Below are positions 16,108-25,048 of a stretch of 64,000 bases of DNA, piece by piece. The notes beneath the pieces were generated by a model that made no database searches, was not told the DNA's origin, and saw only the letters and a list, made by a program, of their open reading frames with translations. This DNA is from Sphingopyxis sp. YR583. Lineage in GTDB: Bacteria; Pseudomonadota; Alphaproteobacteria; Sphingomonadales; Sphingomonadaceae. Position numbers and translations under genes: made by a program. The stretch is taken from positions 1,116,001 through 1,180,000 of the forward strand of contig NZ_FNWK01000001.1 of assembly GCF_900108295.1 (NCBI RefSeq). The letters run 5' to 3'. How positions within the stretch are numbered: the first letter of the stretch is position 1; each line of letters opens with the position of its first letter.

Positions 16108-18195
16108 TCATGGCCCTTGCCAGGCCGACTTCATCGCGCTCCAATCGTCGTATTGAAGCTTTGCCATTGGATCGACCGCTTTCAGGTCGCGAAGCCAAAA
16201 ATCGAACCATTGAATGTTTCGCTTGAACACTGCGAGTTTGTGGGCGGGTTGCCACTTGATATGATGCTCGCCTGGGAAGACATACAGGTCAGCCGGAACT
16301 CGGGCAGCCCGAAGCGCAGTGAAGCTCTCCAATGCCGTGAGATATTCCCGATCCGCAGCCTGGAAGAGCATCGGGAAGGCGACGCGATGGGCATTTTGAG
16401 CCAAGGACATTCGGTCCCAAATGGCCGAGCCGCGGTCCGCAAGTCGCGGCCAACCAGCGTCCGCGAACGCCTCTGACACTCTCTCCCCGAGAAGAAAATC
16501 CTGCGACCGCTCCCAGCAGCACCCGCTCACCACCCCTGCGGCAAAACGTTTGCTGTTGAGAGCCGCAAATTGCACCGTCGACGAACCGTCGCTGAGCCCC
16601 GTTATCCCGATCTTCACCGGATCGACGTCCTCCTGCGCGACCAAGCGATCGATTGCCGCATCTATGACCGAGAGGACGTTCCGGCGATCGGTAAAGTCGT
16701 GAAGCAGCAATCGTTCGGCTTCAGCGACATTACGCGCGCCCGCTGCAAGCGCGATCCCGCTCGGGCGCTGGAGACTGATCACGACATAGCCGGCGTTTGC
16801 AAACGGTTGGATCGGAAACTCGTTTCCGGTCCCGCCGCGCAGGAAGCCGCGCGAGCTATATTGGACTATGACGGCAGGATAACGGGCACCGGGACGGTAG
16901 CCCACGGGATAGACGATATCCGTCCACGCTGCGACGCCAGACAGGCTCTTGAAATGCCAGCGCTCCACCCGTCCAAGGGAATAGGCCGCCATCTCGGGGT
17001 TGGGATCGACCAGCACCGACACGGTCCGGCGCTTCAAATCGATGCTCGCGATGTGGCGCGGCATCTGCGCAGTTTCGCGCGCACAGATCAGCCGGTTATT
17101 GGCCACGCGGCACCCGAAGAGGGCATCGATGGTCGCATAAAGTCGATGCGGCGTCCTCTGCCCCGGGCGCCATTCATAAATGGCAGTCTGCTCATCCGCC
17201 CATCCTTCGCGCCGAATGAAAAGAAGGCCGCGCATGTCCTGCGTCCAACCTAGAAGCTGTCCGACCCCTTGGCAGGCGGAGGCCATACAAGCAGTCCTCT
17301 TCCCCGACGGATCGATGATCGCCGGCCGCATCTTCGGCAAAAGCGACTGATCCTCATTTCGCTCGAGCAGCGCCCGCCGGCCACCCGCAGATTGAAGAGA
17401 CGTCTGGCCAGCGTCCAGACGTGCGACCTCGCCATCGCTGGCCGGGCGCGCTGCGCCGCTCGCGATGTCGAGCGAAACATCGCGAAGACTTCCCGCAACC
17501 GCCGGGTTGGGCCGGCTACCGGCAATGGGATAGAAGCGATCGTCATAGCGGAAGCCGGTCAGACCCTCGCGATCGATCTCGTCGCGTACGGCGAGAGTAC
17601 CTGCGGACGCGGAGTATATCAGCCGGCGTCCGTCGGCCGAAAAGGCGAAGCGTTCAATGTCGTCTTCGTCTGGCGAAAGCGGGACACTTGGCCGTCCGTC
17701 GATAAAGGCGCGCCAAATCCGGACGGCACCCCCAACCTGCTTCAGGAAGGCAAAACTCTGACCGTCGGGCGCCCATATCGGCGAGATCGCGCGCGCGCTG
17801 CCCGACGGCCCCGCGTCGAGCCGGCCGATGATCGTGCGCGTCCGGATGAGCTCGCCGCCTTCATCGACCTGAATAGCCGCAGCGCCCGGCCGGACGTCGG
17901 AAACGAACATTCCGATGCAGTGCCGGTTGGCTGCGGCATCGGCGCGGACGAGTTGATAAGCGATCCGTGAACCGTCCGGCGAGAGTGCGAAGAGGTTCGC
18001 GCCCTGCTCGGCATCCGTCGGGCCGATATCGCGAAGCGCCACAAGCTCTTCGCTGCCGAACGGCCTCAAGGTTCCGGCGGGCCGTTCCGCCGCCCGCGGA
18101 GCGAGCGCGGAACAGGTCTCCGCCGCCTGCGCCGCTCCCGGCAAGGCGACGAGAAGCAGCGTCGCCCATGCGGCGCGCAAATGAATGGCGCTCAC
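16108..18195 (-). CDS. Lasso-peptide isopeptidase, Atxe2-like (S9 prolyl-oligopeptidase family)
   Basis: A 695-residue S9-fold hydrolase with a signal peptide (cleavage near AQAAE, residue 23). The N-terminal part is a beta-propeller. The middle carries the CxxxxCQGVGQLLGW region, then DPNPEM and YSSRGFLRGGTGNEFPI, which I recognise from characterised lasso-peptide isopeptidases (AtxE2 of Asticcacaulis, SpI-IsoP of Sphingopyxis). The C-terminal hydrolase domain has Ser535 in GLSDG, an acid in ADREY (615-617) and His644/645 in GEHH. Such enzymes cut the isopeptide bond that closes the lasso ring. The GTG start overlaps the receptor stop by four bases (GTGA), indicating coupled translation; a second GTG lies just upstream. 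Longer frames overlapping the receptor are spurious. Confidence 0.9.
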   Translation of the reverse strand: MSAIHLRAAWATLLLVALPGAAQAAETCSALAPRAAERPAGTLRPFGSEELVALRDIGPTDAEQGANLFALSPDGSRIAYQLVRADAAANRHCIGMFVSDVRPGAAAIQVDEGGELIRTRTIIGRLDAGPSGSARAISPIWAPDGQSFAFLKQVGGAVRIWRAFIDGRPSVPLSPDEDDIERFAFSADGRRLIYSASAGTLAVRDEIDREGLTGFRYDDRFYPIAGSRPNPAVAGSLRDVSLDIASGAARPASDGEVARLDAGQTSLQSAGGRRALLERNEDQSLLPKMRPAIIDPSGKRTACMASACQGVGQLLGWTQDMRGLLFIRREGWADEQTAIYEWRPGQRTPHRLYATIDALFGCRVANNRLICARETAQMPRHIASIDLKRRTVSVLVDPNPEMAAYSLGRVERWHFKSLSGVAAWTDIVYPVGYRPGARYPAVIVQYSSRGFLRGGTGNEFPIQPFANAGYVVISLQRPSGIALAAGARNVAEAERLLLHDFTDRRNVLSVIDAAIDRLVAQEDVDPVKIGITGLSDGSSTVQFAALNSKRFAAGVVSGCCWERSQDFLLGERVSEAFADAGWPRLADRGSAIWDRMSLAQNAHRVAFPMLFQAADREYLTALESFTALRAARVPADLYVFPGEHHIKWQPAHKLAVFKRNIQWFDFWLRDLKAVDPMAKLQYDDWSAMKSAWQGP

Positions 18196-20783
18196 CACTT
18201 CTTGCTGATGGTAAAGCTTATCGTCCGGCCAAGGCTCGAGTGATTGGTCGAATCGTAAGGGGTCGAGACCGGGCTGCTCGTGCGAATGGGCGCCGGCTTC
18301 TCGTTGAGGAGATTGAGGATGGCCATATCGAATGAAAAGCCCGAGACAAAGGCCTGTCCCGGCGCCGTGCCGATTTGCGCGGTGAGATCGACCGTCTGAA
18401 AATCGCCGACCCGGGCGGTGGTCGGGAAGCGCGTATCGGTCGTCTTGCCGATGTAGTTCCATGCCGCGCCAAAACGGAAGGCGTCGCGCTTCCAGTTCAA
18501 CGAAGCGCGAGCGCGCCAATGCGGCGGATTGAAAATGATCCCCGACAGATCCTGCCAGGCCTGTCCCTCAACAAGCATCTGCTTGCTGTCGAGATAACTT
18601 GCCGAGCTCGCCAGCTCGAGCCGATCACGGGCGCTGACATTGCCCTCCCAGGTCGCGGTGAGATCGACACCCTGGATCGACTGGCGTGCGGCGTTAGCGA
18701 GGCTGCTGTCGACGATTGCGGAGATATTGGACGGATCGAACGGCGTGCCGGTCTGGTTGATGATGCCATAGGGCAAGCGCGATGCGATCGCGAGGACATC
18801 GGCGGCGCTCGGATTGAGAAGCACATAATCGGCATTCTGGGGAGCGAAGGCAGCCAGAACATTGCTTATCGGGGTTACGACGCGGTCGCGGTAGCGCGTC
18901 CTGAAATAGCTGGCCTCGAGCTTCAGCCCGTTAGCGAAGGCCGGTGTGTAGGTCGCCGTCGCGGTCCAGGTGTCCGCTTTCTCGGCGGTGAGCGCGGGGT
19001 TACCGCCGGCGAGATAGAAAACGGTCTGACCGCCGGGCGGGGTGAAGATCGCACCGGGAAAGAGATAACCCTCAAGCGGCTTGCCAAGCTGGAACAGGGT
19101 TGGCGCCTTGAACGACCGGCCCCAAGTCGCGCGAAGCGCAAGGTCGGAAACCGGGCGATAGATGATCCCGACCTTCGGCGTCGCAATGTCGCCGAAGCCG
19201 CTGTTATCCTCATAGCGAAGCGCTGCCGACAGCTGCAGTTCGCGCAGGCCCGCCGAACCGTTCGCCGCGCCCACGAGCGGCAGCGCCAGCTCGCCATAGG
19301 CGAAGCGGGTCTTGCGCTTCTCCTTGTAGACCCAGACCGGGGTCGTCGCGCCGCCAATGATCTGTCGATAGTCTGTATTCTGATCGTTCGCCCGGTAGCC
19401 GCCGCCGAAAGCGAGCCGCGCCGCACCGCCGGGCGCATCGAAGAGTCGCCCCTCGAACCCGAGCTCGACGGCATGGAAGCTGTTGTCATAATTGGGCAGG
19501 TAGAGCGCGGTCGGGTTGCCGCCCGCATAGACCTGCGTCACGATTTCAGTATCGCTGCGCGCATAGGTCCCCGAGAGCGTAGCCTGCCATCCGCCTGCGA
19601 GATCGGCGACAAGCGACGGCGTGACCGCGAAGGAGCGCACCCCGCGCCGCGCCTCCTGTCCCTGCGTCCGGCAATCGAGCGTGCCGACCGCGGACGAGCA
19701 GCGACGCGATGTGCGGTCGCTATATTGCCCGTCGATCTCCAGCCCGAGCCAGTCGCCGAGACGCTGATGACCGGCAACGACGATGCTCACTTGCCTGTAG
19801 CCCGGGATGAGCGTGGCGTCGGCATCGTCCCCTTGCGTGTAGCTTCGCTGACCGGCGCGAACCGGGGTTGCGCGATTATATTCGATCGTTGCGACCGCAC
19901 CGCCGCCCGACCAGCGGCTGCCGCCGGTCAGCACATATTGCTGTTCGGCCGCACCGCCGTCGGTTGCGGCGCCGAAGCGCGCCGACGTCTGAATTCCGTC
20001 GAAATCACGGCGCAAGATCAGGTTCACGACACCAGCGACCGCATCCGAGCCATAAAGAGCCGAAGCGCCATCGGTCACCACTTCTACCCGTTCGACGGAG
20101 GCGAGCGGAATGGCCGAAACGTCGACGCCCTGGAACACGCCATCGTAAGCGCTGCGATGGCCGTTGACGAGCGTCAGCGTCGCGTCGGAACCAAGCCCGC
20201 GCAAGTTGAAGGCGGAAGATCCCGTGGTGTCCTCGGAGCCTCCCTGCGAACCGCGCACACCGGGGTTCTGCCCGCCGTTGAAATTCTGGGTAAGCGTCCG
20301 CGCGAATTCGCCGAGATCGCTCGCGCCGCTTTCGGCAATCTGGTCGCGCTGACGTGTTAGCGTCGGCGACGGCGTCTGGGTGCCGCGAATGCGCGACCCG
20401 GTGACGACGATTTCCGCGTCCGCCATGACGACCTCGGGCGCGGTACCCGCGGTGTCAGTCGAAGCGCCGTTTCCCACCGCGCTCACGACGAAGGCACCCC
20501 CGCGCCCCCGCACCGCAGCGAGGCCCGACCCTCGAAGTAATACAGCAAGGCCCTGCTCCGCGCTGTAGCTCCCCTTGAGGACCGGCGCGCGTTTGCCGCG
20601 AACGAGCGCGCCATCGAACAGGATTTGCTGACGCGTCGTGCGCGCAAAAGCGCGGAGCGATGCGTCAAGCGGCTGGGCGGGCAGATCGAAACGGTAAGTC
20701 TGCGCCTGCGCGATCGCGGGCGCCGCCACCATGACCGCCGCCGATATCCCGAGGATCATCCCACCTGTCACGCGCCCCGTCAT
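18192..20783 (-). CDS. TonB-dependent transducer with STN domain (lasso-peptide module 1)
   Basis: An 863-residue receptor. After the signal peptide (cleavage near IAQAQ, about residue 28) comes an STN signalling domain (about 30-105, FDLPAQPLDASLRAFARTTRQ and YSAEQGLAVLLRGSG regions), a TonB box AEIVVTGSR, a plug with RGLGSDATLTLVNGHR and ASALYGSDAVAGVVN, and a barrel ending in SISKKW with a C-terminal aromatic residue. GGGGGACTGAT precedes the ATG. STN receptors pass ligand binding to a FecR anti-sigma factor, and the fecR-like gene is immediately upstream. The receptor probably imports lasso peptides for the isopeptidase encoded next. It is clearly a paralogue of the receptor at 25049. Confidence 0.93.
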   Translation of the reverse strand: MTGRVTGGMILGISAAVMVAAPAIAQAQTYRFDLPAQPLDASLRAFARTTRQQILFDGALVRGKRAPVLKGSYSAEQGLAVLLRGSGLAAVRGRGGAFVVSAVGNGASTDTAGTAPEVVMADAEIVVTGSRIRGTQTPSPTLTRQRDQIAESGASDLGEFARTLTQNFNGGQNPGVRGSQGGSEDTTGSSAFNLRGLGSDATLTLVNGHRSAYDGVFQGVDVSAIPLASVERVEVVTDGASALYGSDAVAGVVNLILRRDFDGIQTSARFGAATDGGAAEQQYVLTGGSRWSGGGAVATIEYNRATPVRAGQRSYTQGDDADATLIPGYRQVSIVVAGHQRLGDWLGLEIDGQYSDRTSRRCSSAVGTLDCRTQGQEARRGVRSFAVTPSLVADLAGGWQATLSGTYARSDTEIVTQVYAGGNPTALYLPNYDNSFHAVELGFEGRLFDAPGGAARLAFGGGYRANDQNTDYRQIIGGATTPVWVYKEKRKTRFAYGELALPLVGAANGSAGLRELQLSAALRYEDNSGFGDIATPKVGIIYRPVSDLALRATWGRSFKAPTLFQLGKPLEGYLFPGAIFTPPGGQTVFYLAGGNPALTAEKADTWTATATYTPAFANGLKLEASYFRTRYRDRVVTPISNVLAAFAPQNADYVLLNPSAADVLAIASRLPYGIINQTGTPFDPSNISAIVDSSLANAARQSIQGVDLTATWEGNVSARDRLELASSASYLDSKQMLVEGQAWQDLSGIIFNPPHWRARASLNWKRDAFRFGAAWNYIGKTTDTRFPTTARVGDFQTVDLTAQIGTAPGQAFVSGFSFDMAILNLLNEKPAPIRTSSPVSTPYDSTNHSSLGRTISFTISKKW

Positions 20784-20874
20784 ATCAGTCCCCCTGTTTG
20801 ACGCCGCGATCCAGCGGCATGGAGGATAAGACGCGCATGTTCAAAAGACTCACATCGACGAATTCATAAAATTG

Positions 20875-21927
20875 TCATCGCGGCCTGCTCGCGAGGATCA
20901 CCGCACCGCCTTCGCGGCGGACCTCGAGCGGATAGGCCATCTGCGCCGCGTCGAGGAAGGCGTCCGTATCGCCGGCATTGAACACGCCATTAATCTCGAT
21001 CGCGGCCGCACGCGCATCGCCTATGGTGACCTTCGCGCGGCTGTAGCGATTGAGCCGTTCAGCAACAGCGCTCAAGGGTTCATCGACGAAACTGAGCTGC
21101 CCCCCTTCCCAGGCGAGCGAACGCGCCACATCGGCCTCGACGATGGTCGGCGCCACGGGAGCCTTGACTGGCGCGACAAGTTCGCGGCCCGGCACGAGCG
21201 CGATCGCATCCTTGCCGGGCGTCCGTTTGAGCGCGAGGAGCCGCGGCGCCGAGGGCGGCTCGCCGCGCACCACCGCCACGCTGCCTTCGTAAAGGATGAC
21301 ATGAAGCTTGTCGCCTAGCAGTTCGACGCTGAACGCGGTGCCCGTTGCCACCACGGTCCGTCCGCCTGCGGTGACCGAGAAGGGCCGCGCAGCGTCCTTT
21401 TCGACATCGAACTTGGCGCGGCCTGCCAGCAGGTGGAGCATGCGCCGATCATCCGCGAGGTCGACCGCGACGCGCGTCTCCGCATCAAGTGACAGACGCG
21501 ACCCATCGGAGAGCACGAAAGTTCGCCGCTCACCGAGCCCGGTCGCATATTCCACCGGCCCGCCGCGGCCCGGAAAAAAGGCGATCGTCAGCGCGAGCAG
21601 CAGGCAAGCCGCCGCGACCATCGCCCAACGCCATCCGCGGCGCGGGGCACCTCGCGTCCATCGCTTAGCATTCGCTTCGCGCATCGCCTCCAGCGCTTCG
21701 GCACGCATGGCGATGACCTCAGCGTCCGCCTCCATCGCGTGGAGACCGCCCCACACCGCGAGCGCCCGCTCGAACGCCGGCGGATGCGCCGCATCGGCCG
21801 CAAGCCAGGCATCGAAGTCCGCCTGCTCAGCCGGATCCAGCGGAGCGCCGGCCATGCGAATGCACCACGCTCCCGCCGCCTCGCTGCTGCCAGTTCCCGC
21901 TTCCCGGCTCGATAGATCGTCGTTCAT
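20875..21927 (-). CDS. FecR-family anti-sigma factor (module 1)
   Basis: 350 residues. The N-terminal cytoplasmic part has the DUF4880 pattern (AAGAWCIRMAGAPLDPAEQ, FDAWLAADAAHPPAFERAL), followed by one membrane segment (about 95-115, WAMVAAACLLLALTIAFF) and a periplasmic FecR domain with LSDGSRLSLDAETRV and GTAFSVE. The last 90 residues resemble an STN-like fold. It should hold the ECF sigma factor inactive until the STN receptor signals. The start overlaps the sigma-factor stop by four bases (ATGA at 21924-21927). Confidence 0.92.
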   Translation of the reverse strand: MNDDLSSREAGTGSSEAAGAWCIRMAGAPLDPAEQADFDAWLAADAAHPPAFERALAVWGGLHAMEADAEVIAMRAEALEAMREANAKRWTRGAPRRGWRWAMVAAACLLLALTIAFFPGRGGPVEYATGLGERRTFVLSDGSRLSLDAETRVAVDLADDRRMLHLLAGRAKFDVEKDAARPFSVTAGGRTVVATGTAFSVELLGDKLHVILYEGSVAVVRGEPPSAPRLLALKRTPGKDAIALVPGRELVAPVKAPVAPTIVEADVARSLAWEGGQLSFVDEPLSAVAERLNRYSRAKVTIGDARAAAIEINGVFNAGDTDAFLDAAQMAYPLEVRREGGAVILASRPR

Positions 21928-22430
21928 TCGGCCTCCCCCAGCCTGTCGACCAGATAAGCCATCGCGCGGTAGACATGTTTTTGCACGGCGCTGCTGGATA
22001 TCCCGAAGCTCTCGGCGATCGTCCGGTAGTCGAGCTGCTCGTACCGAAACAGAAGAAATATCTGGCGCGTCCTCTCGGGCAGATCTTCGAGCCCGGCCCG
22101 CAGGATGTGGACGGCCTCACGTCCGGCGGCGACGCGGTGCGGGTCGATCGGATCGACGCCTCTTCCATCGATCGCGCGCGCTCCCGCCGCGAAATCGCGG
22201 CGCACCGCCATACGGCGCGCCCTGTCGCGCAAGAGGTTGGCCGCAACCTGGAAGATATAGGCGTCGGCCCGCCGCATCTCTACATCATCCATAGCTGCGA
22301 TCCGCGCGAAGACCTCCTGCGTCAGATCCTCGGCCTCGCTGTGATTGTGCACGCGGCGAAGGAAGAAGGCGAGCAGGCCGGGACGGTGATCCCGGTGCAT
22401 GTCCGCCAATGCTTCCTGCCTGTCGCCCAC
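21924..22430 (-). CDS. ECF sigma factor, FecI-like (module 1)
   Basis: 168 residues with sigma-70 region 2 (RRVHNHSEAEDLTQEVFARI, about 25-45) and region 4 (LPERTRQIFLLFRYEQLDYRTIAESFGISSSAVQKHV, in parts, about 115-150). I prefer the GTG at 22430, which has AGGAG at five bases; the GTG at 22436 overlaps that site. It would direct transcription of the receptor and isopeptidase genes when released by FecR. It heads the leftward run of module 1; 190 bases of featureless sequence separate it from module 2. Confidence 0.9.
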   Translation of the reverse strand: MGDRQEALADMHRDHRPGLLAFFLRRVHNHSEAEDLTQEVFARIAAMDDVEMRRADAYIFQVAANLLRDRARRMAVRRDFAAGARAIDGRGVDPIDPHRVAAGREAVHILRAGLEDLPERTRQIFLLFRYEQLDYRTIAESFGISSSAVQKHVYRAMAYLVDRLGEAE

Positions 22431-22619
22431 CTGCACTCCTGCATTCTTCCGGGCTGAAAATTCTCCCGAACGATATTAGACGCACGAGCCGAGCCAAGTC
22501 ACACCACGCTCCCCAATTTTATTTTCGGCGCTGCTCGATAGTGGGGCAGATATTGGAGGCAGAAGGGGATAAGCGGACGCAAAGCACTGCGCTTGAATTC
22601 TGCGACTGCAGGGTCGCGA

Positions 22620-25016
22620 CTAGGGACTGACTGCGTTCGCCACCGACGAGCCCGGTTCTCGTGCCGGTTTCACATAGCGATCCAGAAAGTCGATCGCCCG
22701 CCGCCCCAGGTCTGCGGCATTTGCAGTCGACCAGTGACTCGGCACATGGGCTTCACCGGCATATTCGGCAAATTCCGCAGTCTTTCCTGCAAAGCGCAAA
22801 GCATTGAACATCTTCCGGGCGTCCTCAATCGGAATGAGGTCGTTCGAACCATGTGCGATCAGGATCGGCGCTTGCATTCTTCCCGCCTGAAAGAATGGCG
22901 AAAGCTGGATGTAGCTGTCCATGTTCGCCCATGGCAGGCCTTTGATGTTCCAATACTGCTCGATTGCCCCGGGCGGATAGCCGAAATCCCGGTTCTTGCC
23001 CATGAATGCGGTCAGATATGTCAAATCATAGGCTCCCGCGAGCGCGATGCCGCCGCGAAACAGGTCGCTCTCTATCAGCAGCGACGCGGTCGTGTATCCG
23101 CCAAAGGACTGTCCCATGACCGCGAGACGCGACATATCGACATAGCCGAGATCGGAGGCATGCCGGATCTGCGGCGTCAGCAGCCCCTTGACGTCGTCGA
23201 CCACCGATGGGCTGATTTCACCGAGCGGCCGGACCGGCAGTTCTGTCACCAGAACCGCATAACCGCGGGTCGTAAAAATCGACGCCGGCATGGTTTGTTG
23301 AAAGCCTCCCCCGAACTTGCCCACCCGCGTGGTTGAGCGCGGATAGACCGTGACCACCGTCGGCAAACGGTCGCCGCGCTTCGCGCCGGGCGGAAGGTAA
23401 AGCGCCGATTTCACGCTGTTCCCCGCGCCATCGAGACGATTGACCGGTGTATCAAACAACACGGGGGGAGCGAAAGTGAACCCGTCGAGTCTGGGTTCGA
23501 CATGGGAAACCCGCTGTTTGATCGAGAGATCCGGATTGAACCGGATAATATCCTCTGGCGTGGAGTTATCCTCGTAGATCGCGAGCAGGTCCTGCGAGCC
23601 ACGCACCTGACCGACAGGATCGATCGTAGCGAAATCGGTCCACATCGACGAGACTGCCCCCGACAAAATATCGAGGCGCAGCACGGCAGTCTTGCCCGTC
23701 GCCCTTTCCCGAGCGCGCGCCGCAACCGAATTCGCATCGGGTTGCCACAACCGTCCATCCCCGTCGCGAACGAGGTTGTCTGCGAGAAACCCGGAAGGAA
23801 TTTCGATACGCCGTCCCGCCCGGCCATCGAGACGAACCAGCTCGAAGGCGCCCGGATGCGGTTCGAGATAAGCCGGGTCGTCGAGGGGATCGATCCCGAC
23901 CACGAGCGCATTTCCATCGTTCATCAGACCCAGCGCATCGGGAATCGCCGTCGACAGCTTGGCCGATACGCGGTGCGGCGTGAAGCCGTCGTCGGCTCCG
24001 GCTGTCCACAGCCCGCCATCCTGGACCCAGAAAATCTCGTCGCGGACAGGATGCCAGAAATGCGAACCCTTCAGATAATGGGACTCCATCCGCGTGAGCC
24101 GCTCCGCGACAAGCTTCGCGGCCCCGCCGCCGACCGGCGCGACGCCGAGGTCAATATTGGGCCTGGCGCCGCCTGTCTCGTTGCCGACATGCGAAATAAA
24201 GGAAATCCAGCGCCCGGATGGTGACAGCAGCATTGCGCTCGGGGGCTTTGCATAATCGTGAGACACGATCGTTCGGACCCGTCCGCCCGCGACGTCGATA
24301 GCCGCGAGGTCGGCGTGAAACAGGGTCTCGACATGCTTGGCCAAGGCTATAGCGGAGGCATCGGAGGCCGGTGCAGCGCCTGACGAAGCACCGCCCGTAG
24401 TTTGAAAAGTCACTGCCGCTGCCGGTCCGGACTCCGGTCGCGCTCCGGACGACAATGGCTCGGGCACGAGCGGCGCAAGCAGCTGCTCGCCGCCGGGCAG
24501 CCAGATCGGCTCGTCGCCCGTCCATAGACTCGCCTTGATGCGCGCTTCCGAAATCCGGCGACTCTTGCCCGAGGCCAGGTCATGGATCCACAATTGAGGC
24601 GCGTCGCCGCCGTCGCAGTAGGACGCGATGCTCTTCTCGTCCGGCGAAAAGACCGGGCGCCAGCAATTCCCCACCCCTTGCCCGATTGCCTTCGTCTCGC
24701 CGCTGACCAGATCGACCAGCCATATTGCGGTGTTGGGGATTTGCCCTGGCACGCCATTGCTCATGAACCGGTCAGCGCCCGAAGACGTAATCGGCCGTTC
24801 CCCCACCGTATAGGCCAGCAGATGCCCCGAGTGCGAAAGGACCGGTCGATGTCCCGACTTGAGCTCGCGGGCACTGACGGGCAGATCGAAAGGCATGACC
24901 TTGCCTTCAGCTTCCGCAGCACTGGCTGCGACCGGGATAAATAGCGGGCCCAGCAACACAGATGTGGCGGCAAGGAGGGTGCGCTTCCGGAAGCACCGGA
25001 CAGGATTTGACGTCAT
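22620..25016 (-). CDS. Secreted S9-family peptidase (DPP IV/acylaminoacyl-peptidase-like; module 2)
   Basis: 798 residues with a signal peptide (cleavage near SAAEA, about residue 34), a beta-propeller and a C-terminal alpha/beta hydrolase domain. The triad is Ser637 in GQSFGG, Asp726 in HGSNDL and His757 in GEAHVPSH. It lacks the DPNPE and RGFLRGGTG signatures of the Atxe2-like enzyme at 16108, so it belongs to another S9 branch. It follows its STN receptor by 32 bases, with GGAG before the ATG. By position it should cleave whatever that receptor imports, presumably a peptide; whether it opens lasso rings is unknown. Confidence 0.9.
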   Translation of the reverse strand: MTSNPVRCFRKRTLLAATSVLLGPLFIPVAASAAEAEGKVMPFDLPVSARELKSGHRPVLSHSGHLLAYTVGERPITSSGADRFMSNGVPGQIPNTAIWLVDLVSGETKAIGQGVGNCWRPVFSPDEKSIASYCDGGDAPQLWIHDLASGKSRRISEARIKASLWTGDEPIWLPGGEQLLAPLVPEPLSSGARPESGPAAAVTFQTTGGASSGAAPASDASAIALAKHVETLFHADLAAIDVAGGRVRTIVSHDYAKPPSAMLLSPSGRWISFISHVGNETGGARPNIDLGVAPVGGGAAKLVAERLTRMESHYLKGSHFWHPVRDEIFWVQDGGLWTAGADDGFTPHRVSAKLSTAIPDALGLMNDGNALVVGIDPLDDPAYLEPHPGAFELVRLDGRAGRRIEIPSGFLADNLVRDGDGRLWQPDANSVAARARERATGKTAVLRLDILSGAVSSMWTDFATIDPVGQVRGSQDLLAIYEDNSTPEDIIRFNPDLSIKQRVSHVEPRLDGFTFAPPVLFDTPVNRLDGAGNSVKSALYLPPGAKRGDRLPTVVTVYPRSTTRVGKFGGGFQQTMPASIFTTRGYAVLVTELPVRPLGEISPSVVDDVKGLLTPQIRHASDLGYVDMSRLAVMGQSFGGYTTASLLIESDLFRGGIALAGAYDLTYLTAFMGKNRDFGYPPGAIEQYWNIKGLPWANMDSYIQLSPFFQAGRMQAPILIAHGSNDLIPIEDARKMFNALRFAGKTAEFAEYAGEAHVPSHWSTANAADLGRRAIDFLDRYVKPAREPGSSVANAVSP

Positions 25017-25048
25017 GAAAGTCTCCGTCGGATTGGGAGGTGCGCGCG

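Noticed and set aside
18375..20360. Plus-strand open frame of 661 residues
   Set aside because: Antisense to the STN receptor at 18192; composition is that of a shadow frame.
22437..22619. Search for a lasso precursor between the two modules
   Set aside because: No short frame with a ribosome site, a Thr two before the core and an acid at core position 7-9 was found here or at 29226-29629. I cannot exclude one that I overlooked.
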